In this document: positions 24,601-36,145 of the stretch, one piece after another
Layout: each line of letters starts with the position of its first letter
How positions within the stretch are numbered: position 1 is the stretch's first letter
The notes under the pieces: model-generated
Told to the model about the DNA's origin: nothing
What the model saw: the letters and a program-made list of their open reading frames with translations, nothing else
Databases searched by the model: none
Position numbers and translations under genes: made by a program
Origin: Desmodesmus armatus
Lineage: Eukaryota; Chlorophyta; Chlorophyceae; Sphaeropleales; Scenedesmaceae
DNA length: 64,000 nucleotides
Direction of reading: 5' to 3'
Assembly: GCA_007449985.2 (NCBI GenBank)
Contig: VIIQ02000178.1
Coordinates: forward strand, 1-64,000

Positions 24601-26800
24601 CTCAGTTTGCAAACCCGTTCCTCCTCATTTGATACACACTTGTATGGTTGTATCCCATGCTTTTCTGGCCTTGCAGCATACTGTTGCTGCCGCTGCTGCT
24701 CGTAAAGAGGGGCATAGGCCAGCACTCGTGCTGGTGCTGTTGCAGTCTGGCGGCCGCCCTCCAACCTGTTGTGGCAATGCGGGTCAGCACGCGAGTGTGA
24801 GTGCATGGACGTATGTGGTGCTGATGTCTGGCTGTGCTTCCTGGGGCCTTGAGTGACCCTGGAGTGGTGGGCGTATGTGCAGCAGGTCAGGCTCCTGTCA
24901 GCCTGGCTGTGCTTTGGGGGATGGGGTTGTACAAGGGGCTTGTACAGTTGCTGCTTGCATCCACTGTTGGGCGTGATGATTTTGGAGACTGGGCGACATC
25001 ACTGCTGCCCCACTACTTATGTGTAAGCTATGTATTGTTTCAGCAGCAGCAGCAGCATGACAGCTTTACGCTGCTTATCTTGCTGTAGTGTGCATGTATG
25101 CTGTTATATGGTAACTGCACTGTGCTGGCAGTGGATTGTGGTGGCCGCTGCTGTGTGAGCATCGTGGCGGGGTGTGGATGCGGTATGCGTCAAAGGTCAC
25201 CCCTAAGGTGGGGGTAGGGTGGCCTGAATCTTTCAGGCTCATGCAGCCTGTGATGCGCAGCTTGTTTGCGCGCCAACCCGGCCGCAAATAGGATCGGTGG
25301 GCTGCATCTCGCGGCCGGAGCTGTGTAGTCAGCATTTTGTCTCCCCTGCTGCATACTGCTGCTGCAGATGACCCTTCCTGCTGCAAGCAGGGCCGCTGTT
25401 CCTGTGGCCTGGTGGTGGTGCTGCTGCTGCTTGCTGTCGCTGCTGCTGCTTGCTGTCGCTGCTGCTATTACAGCACACTGCACAATTTGTCCGCTCCTGC
25501 TGGTGCTTGTTTGTGTTTGGGTTGTCTGAATATACATGTCAGCTGCAGTGTATGTTGAGAAGGCCTTGCACAGCAGGGTACTTCCCCAAATGTGATACTC
25601 ATACACCACACTATCCCCCAAATGCTCATGGGTTTGAATGTATGTGTGGGATGCCTGAGCTGAGGTGTTGTGCGTGTGGCCCACCTGCCTGCAGGGTCCA
25701 CCTCCCTCCCTACCAGTGCATGTCTCCCCCTGCAGCCCTCTGCAGCCTGTGTGCACGCATTGACAGCTGGCAAGCTGAGGTTCAAGCCGTGTCATGCCTA
25801 CCCTCCATATATCCATCATGCATCACAAGCACACAGACATGGGAGCCAATGGTGCATCTTTATATGAGCGCGCGTTGTTTGCCGCTGGGAACTGTGTGGG
25901 GTTGAAAGTTGATCTGCTGTTAGCTTGGGGGTGGGGGTGTGTGGGGGTTGTAATGTTGCATGTAGCAATATGCTGGGCCAGCCGCTGCGGGTGCTGAATG
26001 GTACACAGGGCATGCAAGTGAGCAGCAGTGGACCCTTGTGGCAGGAAGAAACATGCAGAGGCGAGGCGCGCCAGTAAGTATAGTTTGCAAAGCGAAGCTT
26101 GGGGGCACACCACTGCCAGCCTGACCCCCTGTGCAGCATGGCCGGCCTGCATTGTGTGCTCAGCGAAGTGCACGAGCACCAAGGAGTGTGCGGCGTGCTG
26201 GACCAGCAGCCTGCCAGGAGTGGGCCATGGGAAAGTAAACCCAATATCAGGTAGGCACCAGTCATGGGTGCAAGCAAGGGGATGGAGGCTGTTGCCTTTG
26301 CATGAGTGGCAGCCAAGGGTCACGGGTGTTGTCAGCTTCACCAGACCAGCTGCACTGTGAGGTCTCCTATTGTGCTTCACTACCACCCGCTCCCGTGATT
26401 GGGTATTGTGTTTCCAAGATCTGAGCCCTATCCTCTGTGGTCCCTGAGGTCTGGCAGCCTCAGCCCCAATGCCCCACCACAGAAACTTGACCAGCTGAAC
26501 TGGTCATAGTACCTTCCATGTGCTGGTGCTCGTACAGCCGCGCTTGCTGCCAGCACAAGGTTCACACATTGATGTAGACCGCAACAAGGCGTGCTGAGCG
26601 GAGTTGGGTCTGCGTATATGTGGCTGTCAGTGTGTGACATGTGCAAGTGTGAACTAACCGTATCAAACGTCACAAGACGATGATCAGATGGGCGCATTCC
26701 CATCCTGAAGACTCCTGTATCGCGTGTGACACCTATCTGTGAGACACCCTATCCCCACAAGACACCTAAACAGAAAAAACAGTCCACGATTCCATCAGCC
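21653..26800. other. 5.1-kb stretch with no supported gene
   Basis: Six-frame reading shows only short, unlinked open frames, none with recognisable motifs or a chain of phase-compatible exons. The left end must hold the phosphodiesterase 3' UTR and the right end the THF1 promoter. The sequence is TG/CTG-rich on the plus strand, with a C run at 23237-23250 and a diverged direct repeat around 24110 and 24430 (CTTTCCTGCATG followed by similar bases, about 320 apart). It could hide an unrecognised noncoding transcript or a decayed transposable element. Confidence 0.35.
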
Positions 26801-29800
26801 ATGATTGCACAAATCACAGGCCGGTGCAGTGTTGCGCACGCACACAGCAGTCAGAAGCAGGTGTCAAACACTACGAGGCCATCAGCTGCAGCCAACGCAG
26901 TTGCAAGGCGCTCGGGTGTCCCATCAACACAGCGCGTGGCCCAGGCCAGTTCCCTGCACCAAGCAGTGTCTCGCCGCAGCGTGGTTGTTGCAGCAGGTAA
27001 GAAGCTGTTTCTACCACACAGTTGGCACCGTTTCGTGCTCCTTACACTCAGCATACGTCATTTGATCTGCTGTGGCTCTAGAAGCGCCCCTTTAGTTCTG
27101 CAGTTTCGCCAGTGCCTGTACCCTAGCTCATAGTGCATCAAATCATGGGCAGTGGCAGTATGGATGGCTCAGGGTGCTGGCACAAAGGTCTTTCCCACCC
27201 CAAAGCAGAGCTGCATGCATTGCTGCTCCTGCCACTAGCAGATGCCGAAAAACATGCAGCATCAGACTTGAATATGCATTCAGATTTGGCATTGGCTTGC
27301 AGTAACCCACGGTCAACGCTGGGTAGCTGTGGGCGGGCAGGCTGGGGTAGTAGGCATGGGCAGCAGCAGTATGGTGACCACAAGGAAGAGCTGCATTGGA
27401 AGGTGCAGCAAGACTGTGAGAGGCTGCAACGAGGCACCCCGAGGGAATCCTTGCCTTGTCTGGTCACATAGTCGTGTATCTTCGCCTTGCACCCCCTGGC
27501 CCCCTACAGGATGGCGTTTCCTGTGAACTGGGACACACTCTGTGGCACCCGAGGGACCTGCTGGGCTAGCCAATTGCCGATGCCTACATCCACTCACCAT
27601 TCTGGTGCTGCTGCTGTCGCTGCCTCCTCTGCTCCCTCTCCTCGGCTCCCCAGCGTTCGACCCCCCCACTGTCTCTGAGACAAAGAAGAAGTTTTCCCAG
27701 GCCTACACACGCCCCATCCCCGCCATCTACAACAATGTTATCCAGGAGCTGCTGGTGCAGCAGCACTTCATCCGCTACAGCATAAACTACCAGTACAACG
27801 CGGTGAGTGCAGGGAGGGTGGTTTTTGGAGGGGGGGGCTGCTGGGTGTCTTGGCAAGGGAAGGAGGTCATGTGCACAGGTAGCCGTTTACAGGACTGCCT
27901 TGTTCGCTTTTTGCCCTGCCTGTGCCCCTTGTAGCTAGGTTCGTTTCCCTGCCGGCATTGCCCCTCGTGTGTGTGTTGCAGTCCCTCCTGCTTGGCCAAA
28001 TGCATCAGCACCCCTGTTGTGTGCTCCCATGATGGCACACACGTACTGTTATCCCCCGCCCCTACCTCTCTGCTCTCTCTTCCTGTGTGTGTGCTCTGTG
28101 CCCCTTCAGGTTTACGCGCTGGGTTTTGTGAGTGTGTTTGACCAGGTGCTTGATGGCTTTGAGGGTGCTGACAAGGACAAGATCTTCAAGGCATATGTGC
28201 AGGCACTGGGAGAGGACCCAGCTCAGTTCAGGGTGAGAGGGGGGGGGTTATGGTGCAGGGACGGTGGCGGTGCCTCAAGGCGGGGGGGGGGGGGGGGTGA
28301 TGGTGCAGGGGGGTTGCAGGTGTGCCAGGAGCTGGTTTGGTCGTGGGGGAAGGTGTCAAAAGGGGGGCTGGGGAGAGGGCGGGTGGTGGGATTGGGAACT
28401 GAGGTATGCGTTGAGCGGCGAGCAAAGACCACCAGATTCGCAAGAACACCAGACGCCCCATGCTCAGCAGGAAATTCGGCATGAGGGGTGCTATGATGCA
28501 TTTCGTTCACCCTGCATCACCCACTGACGCTGCTGCTGCCTGCCGCCCCCCCCCCCCCCCCCAGGCTGATGCCGACAAGCTTGAGTCCCAGGCCAAGGAG
28601 CTGAGTGGGCCAGACCTGGCTCCTGATGCTAGTGGCAATGAGCTGCAGGCTGCACTGGCTCAGGTGGCAGCAGCTAACGAGGCCGGCAAGTTTGCCTACA
28701 ACAAGTTCTTCGCAGTCGGCCTGTTCAGGTGGGTGTGTTTGGGGTGTTCATGAAGCGGAGGGGGAGGTAGCAGAGACTGGCCAAGTTTATGGGATCGGTT
28801 GACTGCGCTGTCTACAGCAAGTGGCTGCGGGTGTGTAGGCAAATGCTGCATCTGGACCAGGGCGTCAGGGGGGGGGGGTCAGAAAGGCTGGATTTGGCAG
28901 CTATCGTAGTCCAATTCACCCACCTGCAAAGCACATCAGGACGCACACCCTAGGCCATGGAAAGGCGAACAGCCATCATGCCTTTGCATTGGCATTGAGA
29001 CTGCTAGTTGCAACACTCACCCCTGCTCCCTTCTGCCCCGCTGTGCCTCCCCCCAGGCTGCTAGAGCTGACGGGAGTCGAGGCGCCTGCTACCCTTGATG
29101 CTGCAGCTGCTGACACCCCCCCCCCTTTGTTGCTGTCTTTCTTCAGGCTGTTGGAGCTGACGGGCGCCAAGGAGCCTGCTGCCCTTGAGAAGCTTGTGAA
29201 GGCTGTGGGTGTTGCGCCAGCCAGTGTCAACAAGGACCTGCTCATGTACAAGGGAGTGCTCTCTAAGCTCAGCGCAGCAAAGGTGAGGGGGACTGTGGTA
29301 CTTAGGGGGGGGGAGAGGGAGGGGGGTGCAGTCAGAATTGCGAAGGTATTGGGGCTCACAATGGGGTGGTGAGCAAGCACAGTGCAGCAAACTTGATGAG
29401 GTGGGGAGGAGGTGGTGAATGGCGGGGACAGGGGCGAGGGTGTGATAGTTCGCACCAGGGGGTGCCCTCCCAGCTCAGCGCAGCTGAGGTGAGGGGTGTG
29501 CAAAAGGGGGGAAGAGTGATGTTGATGGGTGATTGGGTGAAGGGGGGAGGACGGGATCATAGGGGTGAACCGGGGGAGAGTGGCAGGGCCCATATCGCAG
29601 GAGAGGGGGCTTAAGGTGGTAGGTTGCCTGCGGTCTTAATTTTGGCACCCTTGTCTCCTGCCTGCCTGCAAATGCATATTGCCGCCTCGGTTGCCCTATC
29701 AATACATGTGCTCAGCCCCAATTGCTGATATCTGTGCCCCGCTGTCCCCCCTCTCTCTGCAGGAGATGATGCGTGAGTTTTTGGAACGTGAGAAGCGCAA

Positions 29801-29858
29801 GCAGGCTGAGAGGGACGCAGCCAAGGCACAGAAGCAGGCAGCACAGCAGGCAGCGTGA
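26801..29858 (+). CDS. THF1: THF1 / Psb29 (thylakoid formation protein), chloroplast-targeted
   Basis: Exons 26801-26996, 27654-27802, 28110-28232, 28565-28728, 29147-29282, 29763-29858 give about 287 residues. Exon 1 is a plastid transit peptide (Ser/Ala/Arg/Gln-rich, no acidic residues, ending RRSVVVAAG). The mature part carries family blocks: PPTVSETKKKF, RPIPAIYNNVIQELLVQQHF, YALGFVSVFDQVLDGF, IFKAYVQALGEDP, KFFAVGLFRLLELTG and a C-terminal basic helix EFLEREKRKQAERDAAKAQ. In plants and cyanobacteria THF1/Psb29 is needed for thylakoid membrane organisation, photosystem II biogenesis and repair, and stability of the FtsH protease. Exon 5 has two possible acceptors, 29057 and 29147, exactly 90 bases apart and open throughout, so a form with 30 extra residues is possible. 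The proximal choice (29147) matches the family better. A TGTAA at 29935-29939 lies 77 bases after the stop. Confidence 0.93.
29057..29195 (+). repeat. Tandem in-frame duplicated acceptor in THF1 (90-bp unit)
   Basis: CAG|GCTGCTAGAGCTGACGGG at 29057 and CAG|GCTGTTGGAGCTGACGGG at 29147 are two copies of acceptor plus exon start. The 90-base interval has no in-frame stop and encodes a diverged LLELTG...PATL copy followed by Pro/Leu residues. Confidence 0.88.
29260..29495 (+). repeat. Exon end plus donor, three copies in THF1
   Basis: The exon end CTCAGCGCAGCAAAG|GTGAGG (donor at 29283) has a diverged copy near 29375-29392 and a closer copy CTCAGCGCAGCTGAG|GTGAGG with an intact donor at 29489. 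Confidence 0.75.
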
Positions 29859-32800
29859 ACAGGCCACTGAGCAGGTCCAGCGGCGGCTGCTGCTGCCGCT
29901 GCAAGCATACTGGTATACTTAGGGCTGCTGCAGATGTAAAGTTTGTCTGGGCTGGACTATGCATGAAACAGCACCCAAGCTGTGTGCACTGTGGGTGTGA
30001 GCGTTGTGCGCAGCAGCTGCGCCTCCCAACACCCTGGCAGTTGTCATTGACGTCACTTTGCGGGGTGATGCTGTTGGGCCAAGCACTTGTCGCTAGCCCG
30101 GCGGGGCTGGGAAGGGACCGATGCTCGAGACCCTCAACAACGGGCAGGCAGGTGGGGTTGTACCTGTTGTATGTGTCATCCATGCTGTCCTGTCGGTGTT
30201 GAGCCTCTAGAAGAAGTTGCAGCAGTTGTTGATGAAGTTGTCAACGCTGACAGTGTTTGAGCGCCGGCTGTGTTGTCACCGTTGCTGCAGCAGCCGCTGT
30301 GCACTTGGATGCTGCAGCAGCAGCAATGGATTGGTGGTACGGCAGGGGTGTTGAGCCTGATGGGGTTAAGGGTTCTGTCGTCTGGTGTCTTGCTTGGGTT
30401 CGGGCAGTTGTTGGCTGTTCATTCGCTGTTCAGTTGCTTTGAGTGAGGTAAATTCACTCCTGCATGTTCACAATGCAGCCTGCCATGCTTTGGCCGGACT
30501 GCTTTTGGCTTGGATTCTGCATGCATGCATGCTGCTCATACCCCTCAGCTGCGATGCAAGCAGTGCTCAAGAGAGGCTCCCTGAGATTGCTGGCAGCTCA
30601 CACTTTGGTGGGGGTGTGTGTATACAGGGTTTGGTTGCTATGGGTCCAGGCTATGGTCCTGACTAATCATGACACTCTTGTTTCAGGGCAGGGAAAGAGT
30701 GCTGAACCCCTTGTGTACACACAGGAGGTGTGTTGTGTGGCAGAGGTGGCAGGAGGAAGAAGTTGTTGGGGGTTCAGCATGCCTTGTGGTTTTGTCTCGG
30801 ATGTGTGCACGCGCATACAGTATGCTGCATACTTGGGGTGGGATCAGAAAGGGTGTTATTATTTGCGAGCCCTCTTGCTGTCAGTCAGTTCATCATCACC
30901 ATCCCTCCTGTGGTGTGTTGTTGTCAGAAGTGCACGCGCGTGCGCCGAATTTTGCAGTTTTGTGGCAGCTGCTGCAAAGCGCTGCCAGGCATATTGTTGG
31001 GGAAGCACCACCACTGCAGCGTGCACAATCAACCCTCATGCAACTACACAATCGTGCCCAGTTTGAGTTACAGGGGATCCTGCCGCTTCGCTGCTTGGTT
31101 GCTGGCGTGCACAGACAGCTCAGGCAAGTGGATGTGTTGCAAGCTAGGAGTGCAAACGCTGTGCGGCTTCTCCTTGGATAATGGAGGGGTTTGCTAGCAA
31201 GAGCATCAACACTAGAACTCAACAGCACCAGCATCAGAACCAGTGACACCCAACAGCACTTCTCAGCATTAGCACTGTGTGCACAACGCCAAACCAGGGG
31301 TGCGGCTTATCAGTGCTGGAGCGTTTTGATGGCCCTTCAGTGACCCCTCTGTGGTGTATGCAAGCAGGGTGCTGCATGACCCTACTGCTAGCCCCATGAA
31401 AAGCAGGGCTTCACTCGCTCGTTCACGCGGGTACAGTCACCAAGCCAAGTAATTAGTGCACTTGCTGAAGCAATACAACCACACGTTTTGGGTGAATGGC
31501 CGTCACAACAGTGCTTGGTGTTCTGCTTGAACACTGTGACGTGCTGCCAGCCCTCACAACACTGCAGGCACAATCAACCTGTCACACCAGCGATGCAAGT
31601 TGCTGTGACATTTGCCCTAAAATCACCCGTGTAACATTGTCGCTGTTAGGCGCTGGCAAAGCGCATTTGCTAGTGGTTGGGTTGTGGGACGCAGCGTCAC
31701 TTAGTGTGTTTGACTCAAACACATCCCCTCGGAGGGGAGGGTGCCGTGTCACTGATCTGCAAAGCCAGGCCCGATTGTGCCTGCATGGTGTTCCGCCGCC
31801 CCGCTGCTTCAGGCCATGGAGCCAGGCTGTAACTGTGTCTGAAAAGACGAGTGAAGGTCAGTGCTGCGTGCATCTGGGCAAGGGTTCTGTGCTGCCCCGC
31901 AGCCTATACTGCTGTGCGGGTGCAGGCCAGTCCTCTGCAGCGGCCTTGGTTGTTGAGGCCCTAGAAGCAGCCCCCGAGCCATCCTTGACGCTGACAGCTC
32001 CATGACATGCACATGGATGGTTCCATTGTTAGTTTGATTGGCCATAAGCACTCTGGCTTGCGGCCTGGCGATTTGGCTACATTTTATTTCACTGATGTCG
32101 ATCAGACCAGACCTACATTTATAGACAGACTGGCACGACCCTGCGACGCTGCAGCTAACGATGTTATTGTATTTAGAAGCTGAAAACGATGTATGCTCTG
32201 ACCGAAAGGGTTTAGCTCTTACGCCCCACACGGCGGTGGTTCGTTTCCCGGCAGCCCAAAATTGCAGAGCAGCGCGAATGAGCTCAGATGTGCTGTGTGC
32301 AGTTTCATAGCTTGGATATAACAATATGCACCCTGGGCGCTGCAAGATGTGCCCAGTAGACATGCATCCGTGTAACTCGCGGGGCACTTGGCTTGGGGGG
32401 AACTGGGCGGCCTGAGGGGCCTAAAGACTGTAGTCAATTGGTACTAACTTTGTGCCTGCCCGCGCAGAGCTGCTCATGCAGGCAAAATGCTCGGACTGGA
32501 GCAGCAGCAGCAGCAGCAGCGTTTGTAGTGCCACTGGCTGTAGAGGTGTCTGGCTAAGTGGTAAGTTGTCTCCTGGGTCCCTAGAAACTCAGACAGATGC
32601 CCCAGTGAAAGACCTGGGGCACCTGCATATCCAAGCAGCTGCATGGCGCCTCCACATTTGTCAGGACCTACAGAGCTCTTGCACGCGAGCCGCAACGCAA
32701 AGCTCATACCACCATGGTGTGTGGTGCTCCCACACATCGTGCGTTGGGGTAGGTCACTCTCTGCTGGGTTCGCTCAGCATCGTTTCGGCACAGCACATCA

Positions 32801-33721
32801 GGGGAAATGAGAAGGTCTCAGCAGCTGCACTGCCTGCAAAGGCAGTGCTGCTGTGGCGGTTCAATCGCGCCTTTTCCCGTCAAACCCTAGATGAATATCA
32901 CAGCCGCCATGTGTTGCCTTGGACTGCATTGCATTGCACTGTACTGCTCACCACCAACACCCGCCATGACAGCATGCGCCACATTCCTGCCGTGCAATGG
33001 ACTGGCCCCTACTTCATAACAAGTGGTGGACTCAGCAATTCACACAGACTGCTGCACATGTGCCTGTGTGTAGAGCCATCCGTACTAGCTGAGCCCACCT
33101 GTCAAAAAGAGGGACATGTGCCCACTGTGCAAGACTTGAACGATTGCCACAAGGCGGCAAGACACATCAGCCAGCACCCCACCATACACACATATGCGGG
33201 AGTGGACGCATGCTTGGGATCAGATGCACGGACCCGAGACTCTACCAGAGTGTGTTTGTGAGTATGTTGCACTGCCAACCTTGTGCTGCAATCTGACACT
33301 GCATGCTACAGAGGCAACACGCTCGTCACCAGCAAGCACCAGTGTGTTGGTGACAACAGCGAAACTCTGCCCACAGCACAGCGACAGCAACCTTGGCACT
33401 ACTCCTAGGGACAAAAGCTTCCTGCAAAATCCCCCTCGGACATTGGCAGTCACAAGCTCACGCACAAGATGGGCCGCCATCAAACAGTTGGTGAGGTGCA
33501 CTACCAAGGCAGATGCATGACAGGCCCTGCCGACCAGTGCAGCCATCAATGCATGCAGGTGTAACCAGTGAGGTGGTCAACCCCACAAACACAACCTGCA
33601 ATTGCAATGAGTGACCCCCACAACCTTCAGCCCAGTCTATGGCATTGGCACTGCTGCCAAGTCAACCCAGTCAGCTGCATGGATACTTGATCACATAAGC
33701 ACGCTCCACGTGTGACAGGCA
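29859..33721. other. 3.9-kb stretch with no supported gene, between convergent THF1 and transporter genes
   Basis: Both flanking genes end here (THF1 from the left, the minus-strand transporter from the right), so parts are 3' UTRs. A 269-codon frame at 32452-33261 (+) begins at GTG, has no recognisable motif and no phase-linked exons, and is not called. The stretch 32000-32400 is AT-richer than its surroundings. Confidence 0.35.
29935..29939 (+). terminator. Probable polyadenylation signal of THF1
   Basis: TGTAA, the pentamer used as the polyadenylation signal in chlorophyte nuclear genes, lies 77 bases after the THF1 stop codon. Confidence 0.5.
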
Positions 33722-36091
33722 TCACCCCACCGCCGCCACCGCCCCCAGTTTCTGCTGCAGGCTAGCTGCTGCTGAGCTGGCCCCCACATAGGCACACCCC
33801 ACACCCAGCAACACCACAGCAACATCAAGGCACAGCAGCAGCAGCAACTGACTGCTCACCCCGCCACCGACACTGGCACTGCCAGGGGCACCTGACTGGC
33901 CCTTAGCCTCTCCTTCTGGGCCCACTGCTGCTGCTGCAGCTGCTGCTGCTGCTGCCCCCTGGTTGCTGCCACTGCTAGGGACCCCTAACACACCTGCTGC
34001 ACCTCCATCTGTGCCTGTTGTACGGTCTTCACCCTGCAATATACTTGCTGTTGCTGCTGCTGCTGCTGTGTGCTGCTGTGCATGTAGCTGTCCCAGCAGT
34101 CTCAGGTGCATGAGTGCAGGCAGAATGAGGCTGATGCTCATGGTGAGCAGTGCACCAACAAAGGCCATCAGGTCAGTCACATACGGCAGCAGGGCGGCAG
34201 TGGCACAGCAGGCAAGGGCAAGGCCTGCGCGCGCGCGGGGGGGGGGGGGAGATAATGATGAGGGGCGGCAGAAGCAACAGCAGCAGCAGAAACAGTGGCA
34301 GAAGCAGCAGTCGTGATGGCAGAATCTGATATATCATTTTTGTGTGGATTGGTTGAGTGTGGGTGCAACAATCAGCAGAGCTGCCTGTATGCCACACAGG
34401 CGCAAGCACCAGCCCACCGGAATCGAGGCAAGAGCTTGCTGGCAGTGCGGCAGGGATTGGCCAGTGGGAAGGGAGTGGAGGGTCGGCCAGGCACACCAAG
34501 CATGCTGGTGTGCAAGGTGTGGCAATGCACTCACCTAAACGAATGCCGGCCCGAACAGGGTATGGCACCTGACCATCACTGCTACCGCTGCTGTTGTCAG
34601 CAGATTTGGGGTTGCTGCCGTCGCCACCACTGCTGCTGTGATCAACCTGCTGTTGTTGCTGCTGCTGCCTTGGTCTCCACAGGCGTCGCTGCAGCACCAG
34701 TGCCACTGGCTCCAGTGTCACTGCGAATGCGCTGAAGGGGTTGGCTGCTGTGAGCCCTGTCAGCACCAGGGCCAGCAGACTGCCTGGGACCAGGTTGGCT
34801 GTCACCACCTGACAGGGTGCAGGGGGGAGGGCAAAAGAATGGTGGTGCAGGCAGAGGGACAATGGCTTTGCTACATGAGAGGATGAGGCGGGGGGTGGCA
34901 GGCAGAGGGGCAAAGACTTTGCTAGTGGGTGAGGTGGGGCGTTGGGCGGAAGGGGGGGGGGCAAGGGGGGTCGAGGCGCTTGTCACCCCCACCCCCACCC
35001 CCACCCAGATTCACTTCAAAAAGTCAAGTAAGATGCCCCTCGCACCTGTCCAACCCAGGACTGCACCTCACCCACCTAAACAATGGCCTCATGCACTCAC
35101 CCTTTCACACAGACAAAGTAGACTCTGTCACATAGTTTATTCCATTTCTAAGCCGTGCACCCTCTCCCCCCTTCCTGCACACAGCCACAGCCTGAGGACT
35201 GGTTGTCAAGCCACAAGAGAGCCACAACAGATACAAGCGAGTGTGCCCCCCCCCCCCCACCCGACTCGGTAGGGCCTGCCGCACCTGTTGAGTGCCTGTG
35301 CCCCACAGTGCGTAGCCAGCTCCCCCAATGAGTGTGCATATGGCAGCAGTGGCGGCGTAGCCCAGCGTGACTGCACGCCGACCCATGCGCGCATCAGCCA
35401 TGGACTGCTGGATCACAGGGAACGTGGAGTGACCTGGGGGGGGGGGGGTGAAAGGGGTTGTTGCCCACGGTGGGTGGGTGGGGGTGGAAACGAGCATCAA
35501 AGCCGGCCCTGCCAACATGTACTTTGATGCAGCAGATACAAATGCGCTGCATGTGTGTCTTCAGGGGTAGGAATGGGGCTTCCCAGAGGCACACAGACTC
35601 AGCCCCCCCCCCCTGACCCATGTGCTGTGTGCACCTACCTGCGTACACGAATGCCAGTATGCCCAGCACCTGTGGCAGTGTGGCTGCCTGCAGCAGGGAG
35701 GTGCCTGACAGCCCTGTCAGGGAAGCAGGGGTGGAGGCGAACAAACCAGCGACCTGCGCAAACACACACAGGCACAGCCACAGTAAGAAGATGCTCAACA
35801 CGCAGCGCAGCACAGCATGTCACGCAGCCTGTTGCAGCAAGCTAATGTGGTTGGCATGGACCACACCCAGGTCGGCAGTAGCAGCAAGCCACAGGAAGTG
35901 CAAGCCAGCTTGCACAAGCACTACCCTCAAGTATCTTCCTTCCCACCCTCCTGCACTGCACACTGCCACAGACCCACACACTGTTGAGTTCGTGACAAAG
36001 CCCCTGTGCACAACAGCGCAGGTAGCTAGGCAGTCAGTCCCATCAACCACCCCATTGGCTGGTGGAACCAGCCAGCCAACCAACCAGTCAA

Positions 36092-36145
<54 letters not shown>

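Noticed and set aside
32218..32240. GGTTCG-containing segment considered as a tRNA T-arm
   Set aside because: No matching acceptor stem or anticodon arm could be drawn around it.
32452..33261. 269-codon plus-strand open frame
   Set aside because: It starts at GTG, has no recognisable motif, its composition is not like the other coding exons (few GCC/CTG blocks), and no splice-linked exons were found.
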